From assembly GCA_001791615.1 (NCBI GenBank), contig MGEY01000031.1, positions 1 through 8,510 of the forward strand: 8,510 nucleotides of DNA, read 5' to 3'. Of the stretch, positions 1 through 5,604 are shown piece after piece (position 1 is the stretch's first letter; each line of letters opens with the position of its first letter). The position numbers were made by a program, and so were the translations under genes. The DNA comes from Candidatus Uhrbacteria bacterium RIFOXYA2_FULL_40_9. GTDB taxonomy: Bacteria > Patescibacteriota > Patescibacteriia > UBA9934 > GWF2-40-263. The notes under the pieces were generated by a model. That model ran no database searches and had not been told where the DNA came from. It saw nothing but the letters and a program-made list of their open reading frames with translations.

Positions 1-22
1 GAAGCATCACCTTGTTTGACAT
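1..22 (-). CDS. Start of an unidentified minus-strand gene (5' end only, cut by window edge)
   Basis: Reading the minus strand, an ATG at 22-20 is preceded by AAAGGAGG (28-35) with a 5-nt spacer, one of the best ribosome binding sites in the window. Only seven codons are visible, giving MSNKVML, too few to name a family. A second minus-strand frame opens at the ATG at 65-63 (MGLKSLRRE...) and also stays open to the edge, but it has no SD and would translate part of a repeat unit, so it is less likely. If the ATG at 22 is right, the hairpin repeat array at 44-223 lies directly upstream of this gene and could be part of its leader. The product is unknown. Confidence 0.5.
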
Positions 23-27
23 AGAGC

Positions 28-35
28 CCTCCTTT
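28..35 (-). promoter_or_regulatory. Strong Shine-Dalgarno for the partial gene at the left edge
   Basis: The minus strand reads AAAGGAGG followed by GCTCT and then ATG. It is a near-perfect complement to the usual 16S rRNA 3' end at ideal spacing, and it is the main reason for calling a gene start at position 22. The nearest hairpin repeat unit ends 8 nt away at 44, close enough to influence ribosome access if the array is transcribed. Confidence 0.6.
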
Positions 36-43
36 ATGTTCTC

Positions 44-99
44 TTCTCAGGGACTTTAGTCCCATCTTTTTAGATCATTTCTCAGGGACTTTAGTCCCG
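44..99 (+). repeat. 56-bp perfect direct repeat, copy A
   Basis: Contains two 20-bp hairpin units (44-63, 79-98) joined by a 15-bp spacer (64-78) which itself holds a small inverted repeat, ATCT-TTTT-AGAT (64-75). All 56 bases are repeated exactly at 168-223, while the bases on either side differ. Identity of the spacer as well as the units implies a recent block duplication of a two-hairpin module rather than independent insertion of single units. Confidence 0.9.
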
Positions 100-113
100 C
101 CGAGGTTAACCCC

Positions 114-133
114 GCCACTAAAGTGGCTGAGAA
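114..133 (-). repeat. Inverted hairpin unit with compensatory stem changes
   Basis: On the minus strand this reads TTCTCA, GCCAC, TTTA, GTGGC. Relative to the four plus-strand units the foot and loop are unchanged, while stem positions 2 and 3 changed from GG to CC with matching CC to GG changes on the other arm. Such paired change shows that base pairing, rather than the stem's exact sequence, is what has been kept. An 8-bp palindrome GGTTAACC lies just upstream at 104-111. Confidence 0.85.
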
Positions 134-144
134 GTTTATGTTTC

Positions 145-155
145 GTGGCTGAGAA
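145..155 (-). repeat. Half hairpin unit (degenerate copy)
   Basis: The minus strand reads TTCTCAGCCAC, matching the foot and first stem arm of the inverted unit at 114-133. The loop and second arm are replaced by unrelated sequence (GAAACATAAAC). It appears to be a decayed or truncated copy and it shares the variant stem, so the two inverted units are probably duplicates of each other. Confidence 0.7.
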
Positions 156-167
156 AACTTATTTCCT

Positions 168-223
168 TTCTCAGGGACTTTAGTCCCATCTTTTTAGATC
201 ATTTCTCAGGGACTTTAGTCCCG
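168..223 (+). repeat. 56-bp perfect direct repeat, copy B
   Basis: Identical over 56 bases to 44-99, with units at 168-187 and 203-222 and the same 15-bp spacer (188-202). The two copies start 124 bp apart and flank the inverted units. Copy B lies on the hpf side, about 23 bp from the hairpin at 246-277. Confidence 0.9.
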
Positions 224-245
224 TTATTTTTCCTTTTTCATTTAC

Positions 246-277
246 AAATATCCCCCGCTTTTTGGCGAGGGATATTT
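246..277. terminator. Hairpin terminator downstream of hpf, possibly bidirectional
   Basis: Arms 246-258 and 265-277 pair over 13 positions. In minus-strand RNA every position pairs, with one U-G wobble; in plus-strand RNA that position is a C-A mismatch. This favours selection on the minus strand, where it would end the murC-murB-hpf transcript. The minus-strand U tract is short (TTTGT), whereas the plus side is followed by six T (275-280), so termination may work both ways and could insulate the repeat array from hpf. The hpf stop codon overlaps the end of the plus-side T run. Confidence 0.7.
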
Positions 278-278
278 T

Positions 279-626
279 TTATTCTTTATCTGGACGAACA
301 ACATGTTGACTTCGCTCAATCAGACGTTCTTTATAATTCTTAAGTTGACGTCGAAGTTGATCCTTTACTTTATCAATTGACTCATACAAATCTTCCGCCT
401 CTTCTACAGCACGCAAGACTTCCCCCGGAACACTTAACTGCATTTCTGCTCTAAAGTGAGGACCTTTGGCGTGGTGATTTGTGGTCTTTCCCACCTCAAT
501 ACGAAGCTCTGCTGCAGTTCCAAAATCTTGTGTCAGCTTATCAATAGCTTCGAGTTTTTCATTAACATACGCGCGAATTGCGTCTGTGAGATCCATGTTT
601 GTCCCTTGAAATGAAATAAGTCGCAT
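279..626 (-). CDS. hpf: Short ribosome hibernation promoting factor (HPF/RaiA family)
   Basis: This 115-residue protein belongs to the sigma-54 modulation/S30EA ribosome-binding family. These proteins bind the 30S decoding region when growth slows, blocking mRNA and tRNA and protecting idle ribosomes. Seen: the N-terminal strand and first helix, MRLISFQGTNMDLTDAIRAYVNEKLE (residues 1-26), and the second-helix signature DLYESIDKVKDQLRRQLKNYKER (79-101), followed by a 14-residue charged tail. The length matches short HPF/RaiA; there is no C-terminal dimerisation domain as in long HPF. The start was chosen because family members begin just before this Gly-Asn-Met-(Asp/Glu)-Thr region. No SD precedes the ATG. 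A possible -10 (TTTAAT on the minus strand, 637-642) would give a very short leader. It lies 48 nt after murB on the same strand, so it may also be read from the mur transcript. HPF and RaiA subtypes cannot be separated here. Confidence 0.93.
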   Translation of the reverse strand: MRLISFQGTNMDLTDAIRAYVNEKLEAIDKLTQDFGTAAELRIEVGKTTNHHAKGPHFRAEMQLSVPGEVLRAVEEAEDLYESIDKVKDQLRRQLKNYKERLIERSQHVVRPDKE

Positions 627-674
627 AAGGAAAGGTATTAAAGAGAATAAACAGATTTATTAATTGAAAAAAGA

Positions 675-1649
675 TTAGAATTCCTCAAAACCAAGATATT
701 GAACTTCTTCCTGTAATTGGATTCCGTAGGCATCTCGAACTTTCGCTTTCACAAGAGAAATAAGTTGAACAATATCACTTGCAGATGCATCTCCGAGATT
801 AAGAAGGAAGTTTCCATGCTTCTCACTGATCTGAGCTCCGTCAATACGCACTCCTTTTAGTCCTAATTGATCAATCAACCATCCAGCAGAAATTTGTCGA
901 CAAAGACACATTGATTCTGGAAGATCAATTTTTTTCAGTAAAACTTGAAGCGCTTCATCACTCTCGATTTCATAATTCTTGAAAAGACATCCTGCTGATC
1001 CACACTCTACGGGTTGGCATTTGATGCGTGTTTCCAGAATTTCACGCATGCGATCTTGTAAAGCACTGGAGTCACCTTCAGATAAATGTAAATGCACACG
1101 AATGACCACATCAGAAGAATGCTTAATTGCAGAATCCCGATATCCAAAGGCAAGTTCTTGATTCGAAAGAGTTACGAGTTCTCCTTCTCGGAGAACCTCC
1201 ACAGATTCTACAACATTTTTCATTTCTCCTCCAAAACATCCAGCATTTCCTCGCACTGCCCCTCCAATTGTTCCAGGTAAAGAAATGGCCCATTCAAATC
1301 CTTTTAAACCACTTTCTGCTGTTTTGCGTGAAATCGCAATAGAAAGTGCACCAGCCTCAGCATCAACAAGAGTTCCTTGAACAGTAAAATTCCGCATGGC
1401 TATTTTCAAAACAAGTCCTTTAAATCCTTCATCACTGACAATGATATTCGATCCTCCTCCCAAAATATAAAATCGAATGTTCTGCTCTTTTGCTATTTGT
1501 AAAGCTTTTTTTAATTCTTCCACGGACTTTACTTCAGCAAACCACCGTGCTGGACCCCCAATCCGAAAATTTGTATACCGTTTCAGCGGTTCTTGTTCTT
1601 TAAGTCTTTCTTGAAAAAGGGATCGAAGTGAAGAAGTGATTGAATCCAT
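675..1649 (-). CDS. murB: UDP-N-acetylenolpyruvoylglucosamine reductase MurB
   Basis: A 324-residue flavoenzyme that reduces UDP-GlcNAc-enolpyruvate to UDP-MurNAc with NADPH in the cytoplasm. Seen in order: FAD-binding entry YTNFRIGGPA (25-34), the LGGGSN loop (63-68), GFEWAISLPGTIGGAVRGNAG (117-137), the YRDS substrate motif (170-173, with Arg171), then the C-terminal MurB domain with SAGCLFKN (218-225), ISAGWLIDQLGLKG (253-266) and the terminal Glu motif EEVQYLG (314-320). Glu315 aligns with the catalytic Glu. Cys221 occupies the position of the proton-donating Ser (Ser229 in E. coli). About 27 residues separate FKN from SAGW, somewhat long for that loop. The start ATG is 3 nt after the murC stop with no SD of its own, so translation is probably coupled to murC. 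All expected domains are present and the gene appears intact. Confidence 0.97.
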   Translation of the reverse strand: MDSITSSLRSLFQERLKEQEPLKRYTNFRIGGPARWFAEVKSVEELKKALQIAKEQNIRFYILGGGSNIIVSDEGFKGLVLKIAMRNFTVQGTLVDAEAGALSIAISRKTAESGLKGFEWAISLPGTIGGAVRGNAGCFGGEMKNVVESVEVLREGELVTLSNQELAFGYRDSAIKHSSDVVIRVHLHLSEGDSSALQDRMREILETRIKCQPVECGSAGCLFKNYEIESDEALQVLLKKIDLPESMCLCRQISAGWLIDQLGLKGVRIDGAQISEKHGNFLLNLGDASASDIVQLISLVKAKVRDAYGIQLQEEVQYLGFEEF

Positions 1650-1652
1650 AGG

Positions 1653-3026
1653 TTAGTGAGCTAATTTTCTCGCAAGATCATCGATTGTTCCAGCTCCTTG
1701 CAACAGAAGAACATCTTGCTCTTGAACAAGAGCTTGAAGATGGTGTTCAGCCTCAGAAAGATCAGAGGCATAAAAAACATCTTTTTCTGGATGTCTTGAT
1801 TTAATTTTTTCAACAAGATTTCGACTCGAAATCGTTTTTTCTTCTGTACGACCAGCAACCTCGTAAATTTCTGGAAGAATAATCACATCTGCTGCACTGA
1901 CCGCTTCAACAATCTCCTTCTGTAAAGAAATGGTACGTGCATGCTGGTGAGGTTGATAGCAAAGCACTAAACGACGATCAGGAAAAAACTCTCGAATTGC
2001 CTGAAGTGTTGCAGAAATCTCTGTGGGGTGATGTCCATAATCAGAGATCAACTCAGCTCCTTTCCAAACACCAAGACGTTCAAATCGACGCCAAATCCCC
2101 TTGAATGATTCAAGAGTCTTTGCACAGATCTCAAAAGGAACGCCCAATTCCATTGCAGCCGTCATTGCTGCCAGAGCATTCATGGCATTATATTCTCCTG
2201 GAAGAGAAAGATTTAGGATACCAAGAAATTCTTTTTGATCTCCTTTTCGAGAAAAAGAAAGAACTTGTTTTCCAGGATAAACTTCTCTCTTAGAAATAAA
2301 ATAGTCTGCCTCTGCTTCTATGCCATAACGCGTACCGCGTGTAATGGTAAGATGTTGTGAAACAGGGTCATCCGCATTCCACACGACTTTGCCTTTTCCT
2401 TTTAACCCATCCACAAACGTCTGAAATGTTTCTTGAATATGAGCAAGGTCGCGATAAAAATCTAAATGTTCTTCTTCGATATTCGTCAACACAATCATTT
2501 CAGGATGAAGTTTCAACATGTTTGCCTTATACTCACAGCCTTCCACAACGAAAAAACGTCCGGATCCTACACGAAGGTTCCCCTCAGGAAAAGAAGGTAC
2601 ACGCGATCCAAGAATCACGGTTGGATCGTACCCTGCTTGTTCTAAAATAAGACCAAGCATGGCTGTTGTTGTGCTTTTTCCATGGGTTCCACTCACCACA
2701 ATGGTTGAGAATGATTTTGAAAGTTCTCCAAGAACATCTACATAAGAAAGCTCTTGAACTCCGAGTTCTTTTGCACGTTGACGCTCACAGTTATGAACAG
2801 GAATTGCGGATGAATAGACTAAAAGATCAACATTCTCTGAGACTTGTGAGGCTTCATGCCCAACATAAAAACGAATCCCTTTTTTTCTCAACTCCTCTGT
2901 CATGAGAGAAGAAGCGACATCGGATCCGCTTATGTTTTTTCCTTGAATCGCAAAATACTTGGCTACTGCAGAAATGCCAATTCCACCTATGCCAACAAAA
3001 TGGACTGTGTGAATTTTTTCAAACAT
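1653..3026 (-). CDS. murC: UDP-N-acetylmuramate--L-alanine ligase MurC
   Basis: MurC uses ATP to add L-Ala to UDP-MurNAc, the first amino acid of the peptidoglycan stem. From the chosen start it has 457 residues, normal for the family. Seen: an N-terminal Rossmann motif HFVGIGGIGISA (9-20); the ATP loop GTHGKSTTT (113-121); TNIEEEHLDFY (181-191), the central-domain metal and substrate region; FKGIWRRFE (308-316); and the C-terminal SDYGHHPTEI (328-337) and QPHQHART (358-365), with GAGTIDDL near the end (444-451). The open frame extends to an ATG at 3113, but that extension would translate through a strong terminator and overlap the neighbouring gene. The family normally starts a few residues before VHFVGIGG, so the ATG at 3026 is preferred. 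The SD is weak. murB follows after 3 nt. A weak promoter may begin inside the terminator's T tract. Confidence 0.96.
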   Translation of the reverse strand: MFEKIHTVHFVGIGGIGISAVAKYFAIQGKNISGSDVASSLMTEELRKKGIRFYVGHEASQVSENVDLLVYSSAIPVHNCERQRAKELGVQELSYVDVLGELSKSFSTIVVSGTHGKSTTTAMLGLILEQAGYDPTVILGSRVPSFPEGNLRVGSGRFFVVEGCEYKANMLKLHPEMIVLTNIEEEHLDFYRDLAHIQETFQTFVDGLKGKGKVVWNADDPVSQHLTITRGTRYGIEAEADYFISKREVYPGKQVLSFSRKGDQKEFLGILNLSLPGEYNAMNALAAMTAAMELGVPFEICAKTLESFKGIWRRFERLGVWKGAELISDYGHHPTEISATLQAIREFFPDRRLVLCYQPHQHARTISLQKEIVEAVSAADVIILPEIYEVAGRTEEKTISSRNLVEKIKSRHPEKDVFYASDLSEAEHHLQALVQEQDVLLLQGAGTIDDLARKLAH

Positions 3027-3039
3027 ACTCACTGCTTTC

Positions 3040-3068
3040 AGCTTACCTGAAGTTTGGCTTCCTGTAAA
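3040..3068 (-). promoter_or_regulatory. Weak candidate promoter of murC
   Basis: On the minus strand, TTTACA (3063-3068) and TAAGCT (3040-3045) are separated by 17 nt. The -35 is good (5 of 6), the -10 poor. It would start transcription about 7 nt before the murC ATG and its -35 overlaps the T tract of the preceding terminator. The alternative is readthrough of that terminator from the small membrane gene. Confidence 0.3.
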
Positions 3069-3092
3069 AAAAACCGCCAATGAGATTGGCGG
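3066..3092 (-). terminator. Strong intrinsic terminator between the small membrane gene and murC
   Basis: A perfect 8-bp stem (CCGCCAAT/ATTGGCGG, 3074-3081 with 3085-3092) and a 3-nt loop are followed on the minus strand by eight T (3066-3073). It lies 5 nt beyond the stop of the small membrane gene and only 39 nt before the murC ATG. It therefore ends the first transcript and either isolates murC or acts as an attenuator in its leader. Confidence 0.88.
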
Positions 3093-3097
3093 ATGAC

Positions 3098-3424
3098 TTA
3101 TCGCAAGAACCAAAAGAACAAAAAGAAAACAGAATGAATCAAAAGATAGGGTGCACTGTAAAGAAAAAGGATCAGCAAATTCTCTTCTTCAACAAGCCGA
3201 ATTACTCCCCTATTAATCTGATAAAACAAAGAAAGTTGCAAGATTGTCCAGACACAAAGAATGGAAACAAATGCCAAAGGACTATAAAAAAGGAAAGAAC
3301 AAACCAACAATACCATCTTGCTTGTCCAAAGAATTTTTCCAAAAAGTTCTAAATCATCCCAATGAGCTTTTGAGATGAGTAGAAAGCAAATAAGCCAAGC
3401 AAAATAGATAAGGAAAGAGATCAT
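3098..3424 (-). CDS. Small multi-span membrane protein of unknown function
   Basis: This 108-residue product is very hydrophobic, with likely membrane segments at about residues 2-18, 36-69 (possibly one long or two short helices) and 83-107. Short charged loops (HWDDLE around 21-26, RLVEEEN around 76-82) separate them. No family is recognised. Support for a real gene: a textbook SD, GGAGGT, six nt before the ATG (minus strand, about 3431-3436), a perfect -35 box TTGACA further upstream, and a strong terminator 5 nt after the stop. It therefore looks like a self-contained single-gene transcript divergent from glyA. An overlapping plus-strand frame at 3080-3352 is rejected as a shadow. Any link to cell-wall synthesis through the neighbouring murC would be guesswork. 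Confidence 0.75.
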   Translation of the reverse strand: MISFLIYFAWLICFLLISKAHWDDLELFGKILWTSKMVLLVCSFLFYSPLAFVSILCVWTILQLSLFYQINRGVIRLVEEENLLILFLYSAPYLLIHSVFFLFFWFLR

Positions 3425-3463
3425 GAGACCACCTCCAGAGAAAAAGTGTGAAGAGCTACTCTA

Positions 3464-3492
3464 GGTTTATCAACAGCGAAGTCGTTTGTCAA
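3464..3492 (-). promoter_or_regulatory. Promoter of the small membrane protein gene
   Basis: The minus strand has a consensus -35 TTGACA (3487-3492), a 17-nt spacer and a weaker -10 TAAACC (3464-3469). The -35 overlaps the -35 of the glyA promoter on the other strand. An AGAG-CTA-CTCT inverted repeat (3452-3462) lies in the predicted early transcript; its role is unknown. Confidence 0.5.
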
Positions 3493-3514
3493 TGCAAGAG
3501 GGTCAGCATAGAAT
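3486..3514 (+). promoter_or_regulatory. glyA promoter (sigma-70 type)
   Basis: TTGTCA (3486-3491), a spacer of exactly 17 nt and TAGAAT (3509-3514) each match the consensus at five of six positions. Transcription would start near 3521, downstream of the in-frame GTG at 3518. That rules out the GTG and supports the ATG at 3542 as the glyA start. The leader is then about 20 nt with AAGGA at 3524-3528, rather far (13 nt) from the ATG. Confidence 0.7.
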
Positions 3515-3541
3515 AAGGTGGGTAAGGATAATCACTTCTCT

Positions 3542-4825
3542 ATGAACATCCATCAACAAGATCCAGAAATTTCACATTTGCTTAATCAGGAATTGCTACG
3601 TCAACGACAAGGACTCGAAATGATCCCTTCAGAAAATTTTGTTTCTGAAGCTGTGCTAGAAGCCTTGGGTTCCATTGGAACAAACAAATATTCAGAAGGC
3701 TATCCGGGGAAACGTTATTATGGCGGTTGTGAATTTGTAGATGGAATAGAACAAATCGCGATTGATCGCGCAAAAACTCTTTTTGGAGTGACCCATGCGA
3801 ATGTACAACCTTATTCAGGCTCCCCTGCTAATCTTGCTGTTTATTTTGCTTTGCTTAACCCAAGTGATACGGTCATGGGCATGCATCTTTTTTATGGTGG
3901 ACACATGACGCATGGATTACCTGTCAATTTTTCTGGAACACTTTATCATTCTGTTCAATATCAAACTCGTAAAGATGGATATCTCGATTTAGAAGCCATG
4001 GCTGAACAAGCAAAAACAGAAAAACCAAAAATGATCATTGTTGGAGCAACAGCATATCCACGCGTGTTTGATTGGAAGGCTTTGAAAGAAATTGCAGATT
4101 CTGTTGGTGCTTTTCTTCTTGCGGATATTTCTCATATCGCTGGTTTAATTGTAGCAGGAGTACATCCTTCGCCTGCAGGAATCGCAGATGTCATGACCAC
4201 AACCACACACAAAACTCTTCGTGGTCCACGTGGAGCTATGATTCTCTGCAATGGTAATCCCTCTACACCTTTGAAAACCGTAGAACGAACGAAAGAAAAT
4301 ATTCCAACCTTGATTGATCGTGCAATTATTCCAGGATTACAAGGTGGTCCACACAACCATCAAACTGCAGCGATTGCGGTTGCTTTGAAAGAAGCATCTA
4401 CACAAGAATTCAAAACTTACGGACAGCAAATCGTCAAAAATGCAAAAGCTCTAGCAGATCGTCTTTTGGAACACGGCTTTACTCTGGTTACAGGTGGCAC
4501 GGATAATCATCTCATTTTGATTGATCTCAATAATAAAGCCCTCACAGGAGCTCAGGCTGAAAAAGCTTTAGATCTTGCAGGAATGACCGTGAATAAAAAT
4601 ACGATCCCCTTTGATCCACGTCGCCCTTTTGATCCTTCTGGAATTCGTCTGGGTACCCCAGCTTTGACTTCACGGGGAATGAAAGAAGAAGAGATGAAAC
4701 AAATTGGTGATTGGATCAATGAGGCAGTGATCTATTGGAAAGAAGAAGAAAAACTCCGTGATCTTCGAAAACGCGTGAAAGACATGACGGATCAATTTCC
4801 TCTTTATCCAAATCTCCAATATTAA
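3542..4825 (+). CDS. glyA: Serine hydroxymethyltransferase GlyA
   Basis: A PLP enzyme that converts serine and tetrahydrofolate to glycine and 5,10-methylene-THF, the main one-carbon source. It has 427 residues from the chosen ATG, normal for bacterial SHMT. Seen: SENFVSEAV (30-38), the substrate loop NKYSEGYPGKRYYGG (48-62), the PLP-stacking region GGHMTHG (119-125, His121), LADISHIAG (193-201, with Asp195 and His198), the Schiff-base lysine in TTTTHKTLRGPR (Lys224), the GGPHNH stretch (268-273), and SGIRLGTPA (366-374, carboxylate-binding Arg369). All key residues are kept. One small departure is LFYGGH where most relatives have L-x-HGGH. A GTG 24 nt upstream is in frame but lies before the predicted transcription start. 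The gene is a single transcript: promoter at 3486-3514, terminator at 4831-4864. FolD, which uses the GlyA product, starts about 3 kb away. Confidence 0.98.
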   Translation: MNIHQQDPEISHLLNQELLRQRQGLEMIPSENFVSEAVLEALGSIGTNKYSEGYPGKRYYGGCEFVDGIEQIAIDRAKTLFGVTHANVQPYSGSPANLAVYFALLNPSDTVMGMHLFYGGHMTHGLPVNFSGTLYHSVQYQTRKDGYLDLEAMAEQAKTEKPKMIIVGATAYPRVFDWKALKEIADSVGAFLLADISHIAGLIVAGVHPSPAGIADVMTTTTHKTLRGPRGAMILCNGNPSTPLKTVERTKENIPTLIDRAIIPGLQGGPHNHQTAAIAVALKEASTQEFKTYGQQIVKNAKALADRLLEHGFTLVTGGTDNHLILIDLNNKALTGAQAEKALDLAGMTVNKNTIPFDPRRPFDPSGIRLGTPALTSRGMKEEEMKQIGDWINEAVIYWKEEEKLRDLRKRVKDMTDQFPLYPNLQY

Positions 4826-4830
4826 AATAT

Positions 4831-4864
4831 AATCACTCTTCGGTAAGCGAAGGGTGATTTTTTT
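4831..4864 (+). terminator. Intrinsic terminator of glyA
   Basis: Twelve-bp stem AATCACTCTTCG/CGAAGGGTGATT (4831-4842 with 4848-4859), loop GTAAG, then a T run through 4864. The single non-Watson-Crick position is a U-G wobble in plus-strand RNA and would be an A-C mismatch on the other strand, so it is tuned to the plus-strand transcript. It begins 5 nt after the glyA stop. Confidence 0.9.
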
Positions 4865-4869
4865 ATAAG

Positions 4870-4895
4870 AAAAAACAGCCTCATCTGAGACTGTT
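4870..4895 (-). terminator. Intrinsic terminator of rdgB
   Basis: The minus strand reads AACAG-T-CTCA, loop GA, TGAG-G-CTGTT, then six T. All positions pair in minus-strand RNA with one U-G wobble, whereas plus-strand RNA would have a C-A mismatch. With the glyA terminator it forms a back-to-back pair between the convergent genes. Confidence 0.82.
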
Positions 4896-4939
4896 CTACG
4901 AAAGAAAAAGATAATCAATAATAATAAGACTTTGTCCTT

Positions 4940-5560
4940 CTAGCTCTGATGTTGTGGAAAAACCTCCTCGGAAACAAGAAAAGTTTTGAGTTTTTGGAAT
5001 GCTCGACCACGATGACTCATCGTATGTTTAAGAGCTTCATCCATTTCTGCAAAAGTGAGATGATATCCTTCTGGAATAAACACACTGTCGTATGGAAGCT
5101 TTGCACGAGAAACTCCTCTTGATTCAGTAGCTAGCTTCCCTTCGACTATTCCTTCAAACACCCACGATTCTCCATCTGGTGAAACAAGTGCAGCACAACA
5201 AACAAACTGCGCTCCACGCTTTCCTTCTGGAACCTCTTTCATTTGTTCCAATGTGTATGCAATCAATTGCTCATCAGATGCCCCTTCTCCTGCCCATCGT
5301 GCTGTATAAACACCGGGTCTGCCACCAAGCGCTTCAATACAAATTCCTGAATCATCAGCAACACACCAATGACCACATGCTTTAGCAATTTCTTGTGCTT
5401 TCATCAAAGCGTTCGCTTTAAATGTTTCTCCTGTCTCTTCTGGCTCTTGAGTCACGCCTGCTTCGGTTGCACTCATCACTTCAATCCCAAGATTTGCAAG
5501 CATTTGTCGAAGCTCAGCAAGTTTACCTGTATTGTGTGTCGCAAGGATGAGTTGTTTCAT
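4940..5560 (-). CDS. rdgB: Non-canonical purine NTP pyrophosphatase (RdgB/HAM1, XTP/dITP diphosphatase)
   Basis: Removes deaminated purine triphosphates (dITP, ITP, XTP) as monophosphate and pyrophosphate, keeping them out of DNA and RNA. It has 206 residues from the chosen start, normal for the family. Seen: the nucleotide-binding start LATHNTGKLAEL (6-17, with the T-x-N-x-x-K pattern), EETGETFKANALMKA (41-55), the catalytic ADDSGICIEALGGRPGVYTARWAG (68-91, Asp69 and Asp70), TFAEM (169-173) and SHRGRAFQKL (182-191). The usual FGYDP stretch reads LPYDS (155-159). ATGs at 5572 and a still earlier codon are in frame, but GGAG six nt before the ATG at 5560 and the family N-terminus favour this start. 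Its promoter region is shared with the phosphatase gene, and its own terminator follows at 4870-4895. It is the only gene here that ends in TAG. Confidence 0.96.
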   Translation of the reverse strand: MKQLILATHNTGKLAELRQMLANLGIEVMSATEAGVTQEPEETGETFKANALMKAQEIAKACGHWCVADDSGICIEALGGRPGVYTARWAGEGASDEQLIAYTLEQMKEVPEGKRGAQFVCCAALVSPDGESWVFEGIVEGKLATESRGVSRAKLPYDSVFIPEGYHLTFAEMDEALKHTMSHRGRAFQKLKTFLVSEEVFPQHQS

Positions 5561-5604
5561 TGGTGACTCCATACAAAAGGGAAAATACAAAAATCAAAAA
5601 AGCA

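Larger units (their letters stand above)
44..223. repeat. Array of hairpin repeat units in direct and inverted orientation
   Basis: Five complete 20-bp units and one half unit occupy most of this gene-free stretch. On the plus strand four units are identical: foot TTCTCA, stem GGGAC, loop TTTA, stem GTCCC, at 44-63, 79-98, 168-187 and 203-222. One complete unit faces the other way at 114-133, and a half unit lies at 145-155. The inverted unit keeps the foot and loop but has stem GCCAC/GTGGC, so two base pairs changed on both sides together, which means the hairpin itself is conserved. Direct units lie 35 bp apart within pairs, not a multiple of three, which argues against a coding repeat. The layout resembles a REP/BIME cluster (foot tetranucleotide plus hairpin in both orientations), but no associated transposase is in the window. 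A leader-RNA role for the gene at position 22 is the alternative. Confidence 0.85.

Noticed and set aside
44..223. CRISPR array
   Set aside because: The units are self-complementary, occur in both orientations, and the spacers within the two pairs are identical, the opposite of diverse CRISPR spacers. No cas gene is present.
44..223. Repeat-bearing protein (for example LRDFSP on the plus strand)
   Set aside because: The 35-bp unit spacing breaks the frame between copies, stops occur between units, and the stem covariation points to hairpin conservation.
3027..3113. 29-residue N-terminal extension of MurC
   Set aside because: It would translate through a strong terminator hairpin and overlap the neighbouring gene; MurC proteins normally start just before the VHFVGIGG motif.
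3080..3352. 90-residue plus-strand open frame
   Set aside because: It is antisense to the small membrane gene, which has SD, promoter and terminator; this frame has none and its Lys/Asn/Gln-rich product looks like a shadow of a hydrophobic gene.
3518..3541. GTG start for glyA
   Set aside because: It lies upstream of the predicted transcription start (about 3521) and lacks an SD; the ATG at 3542 fits SHMT N-termini.
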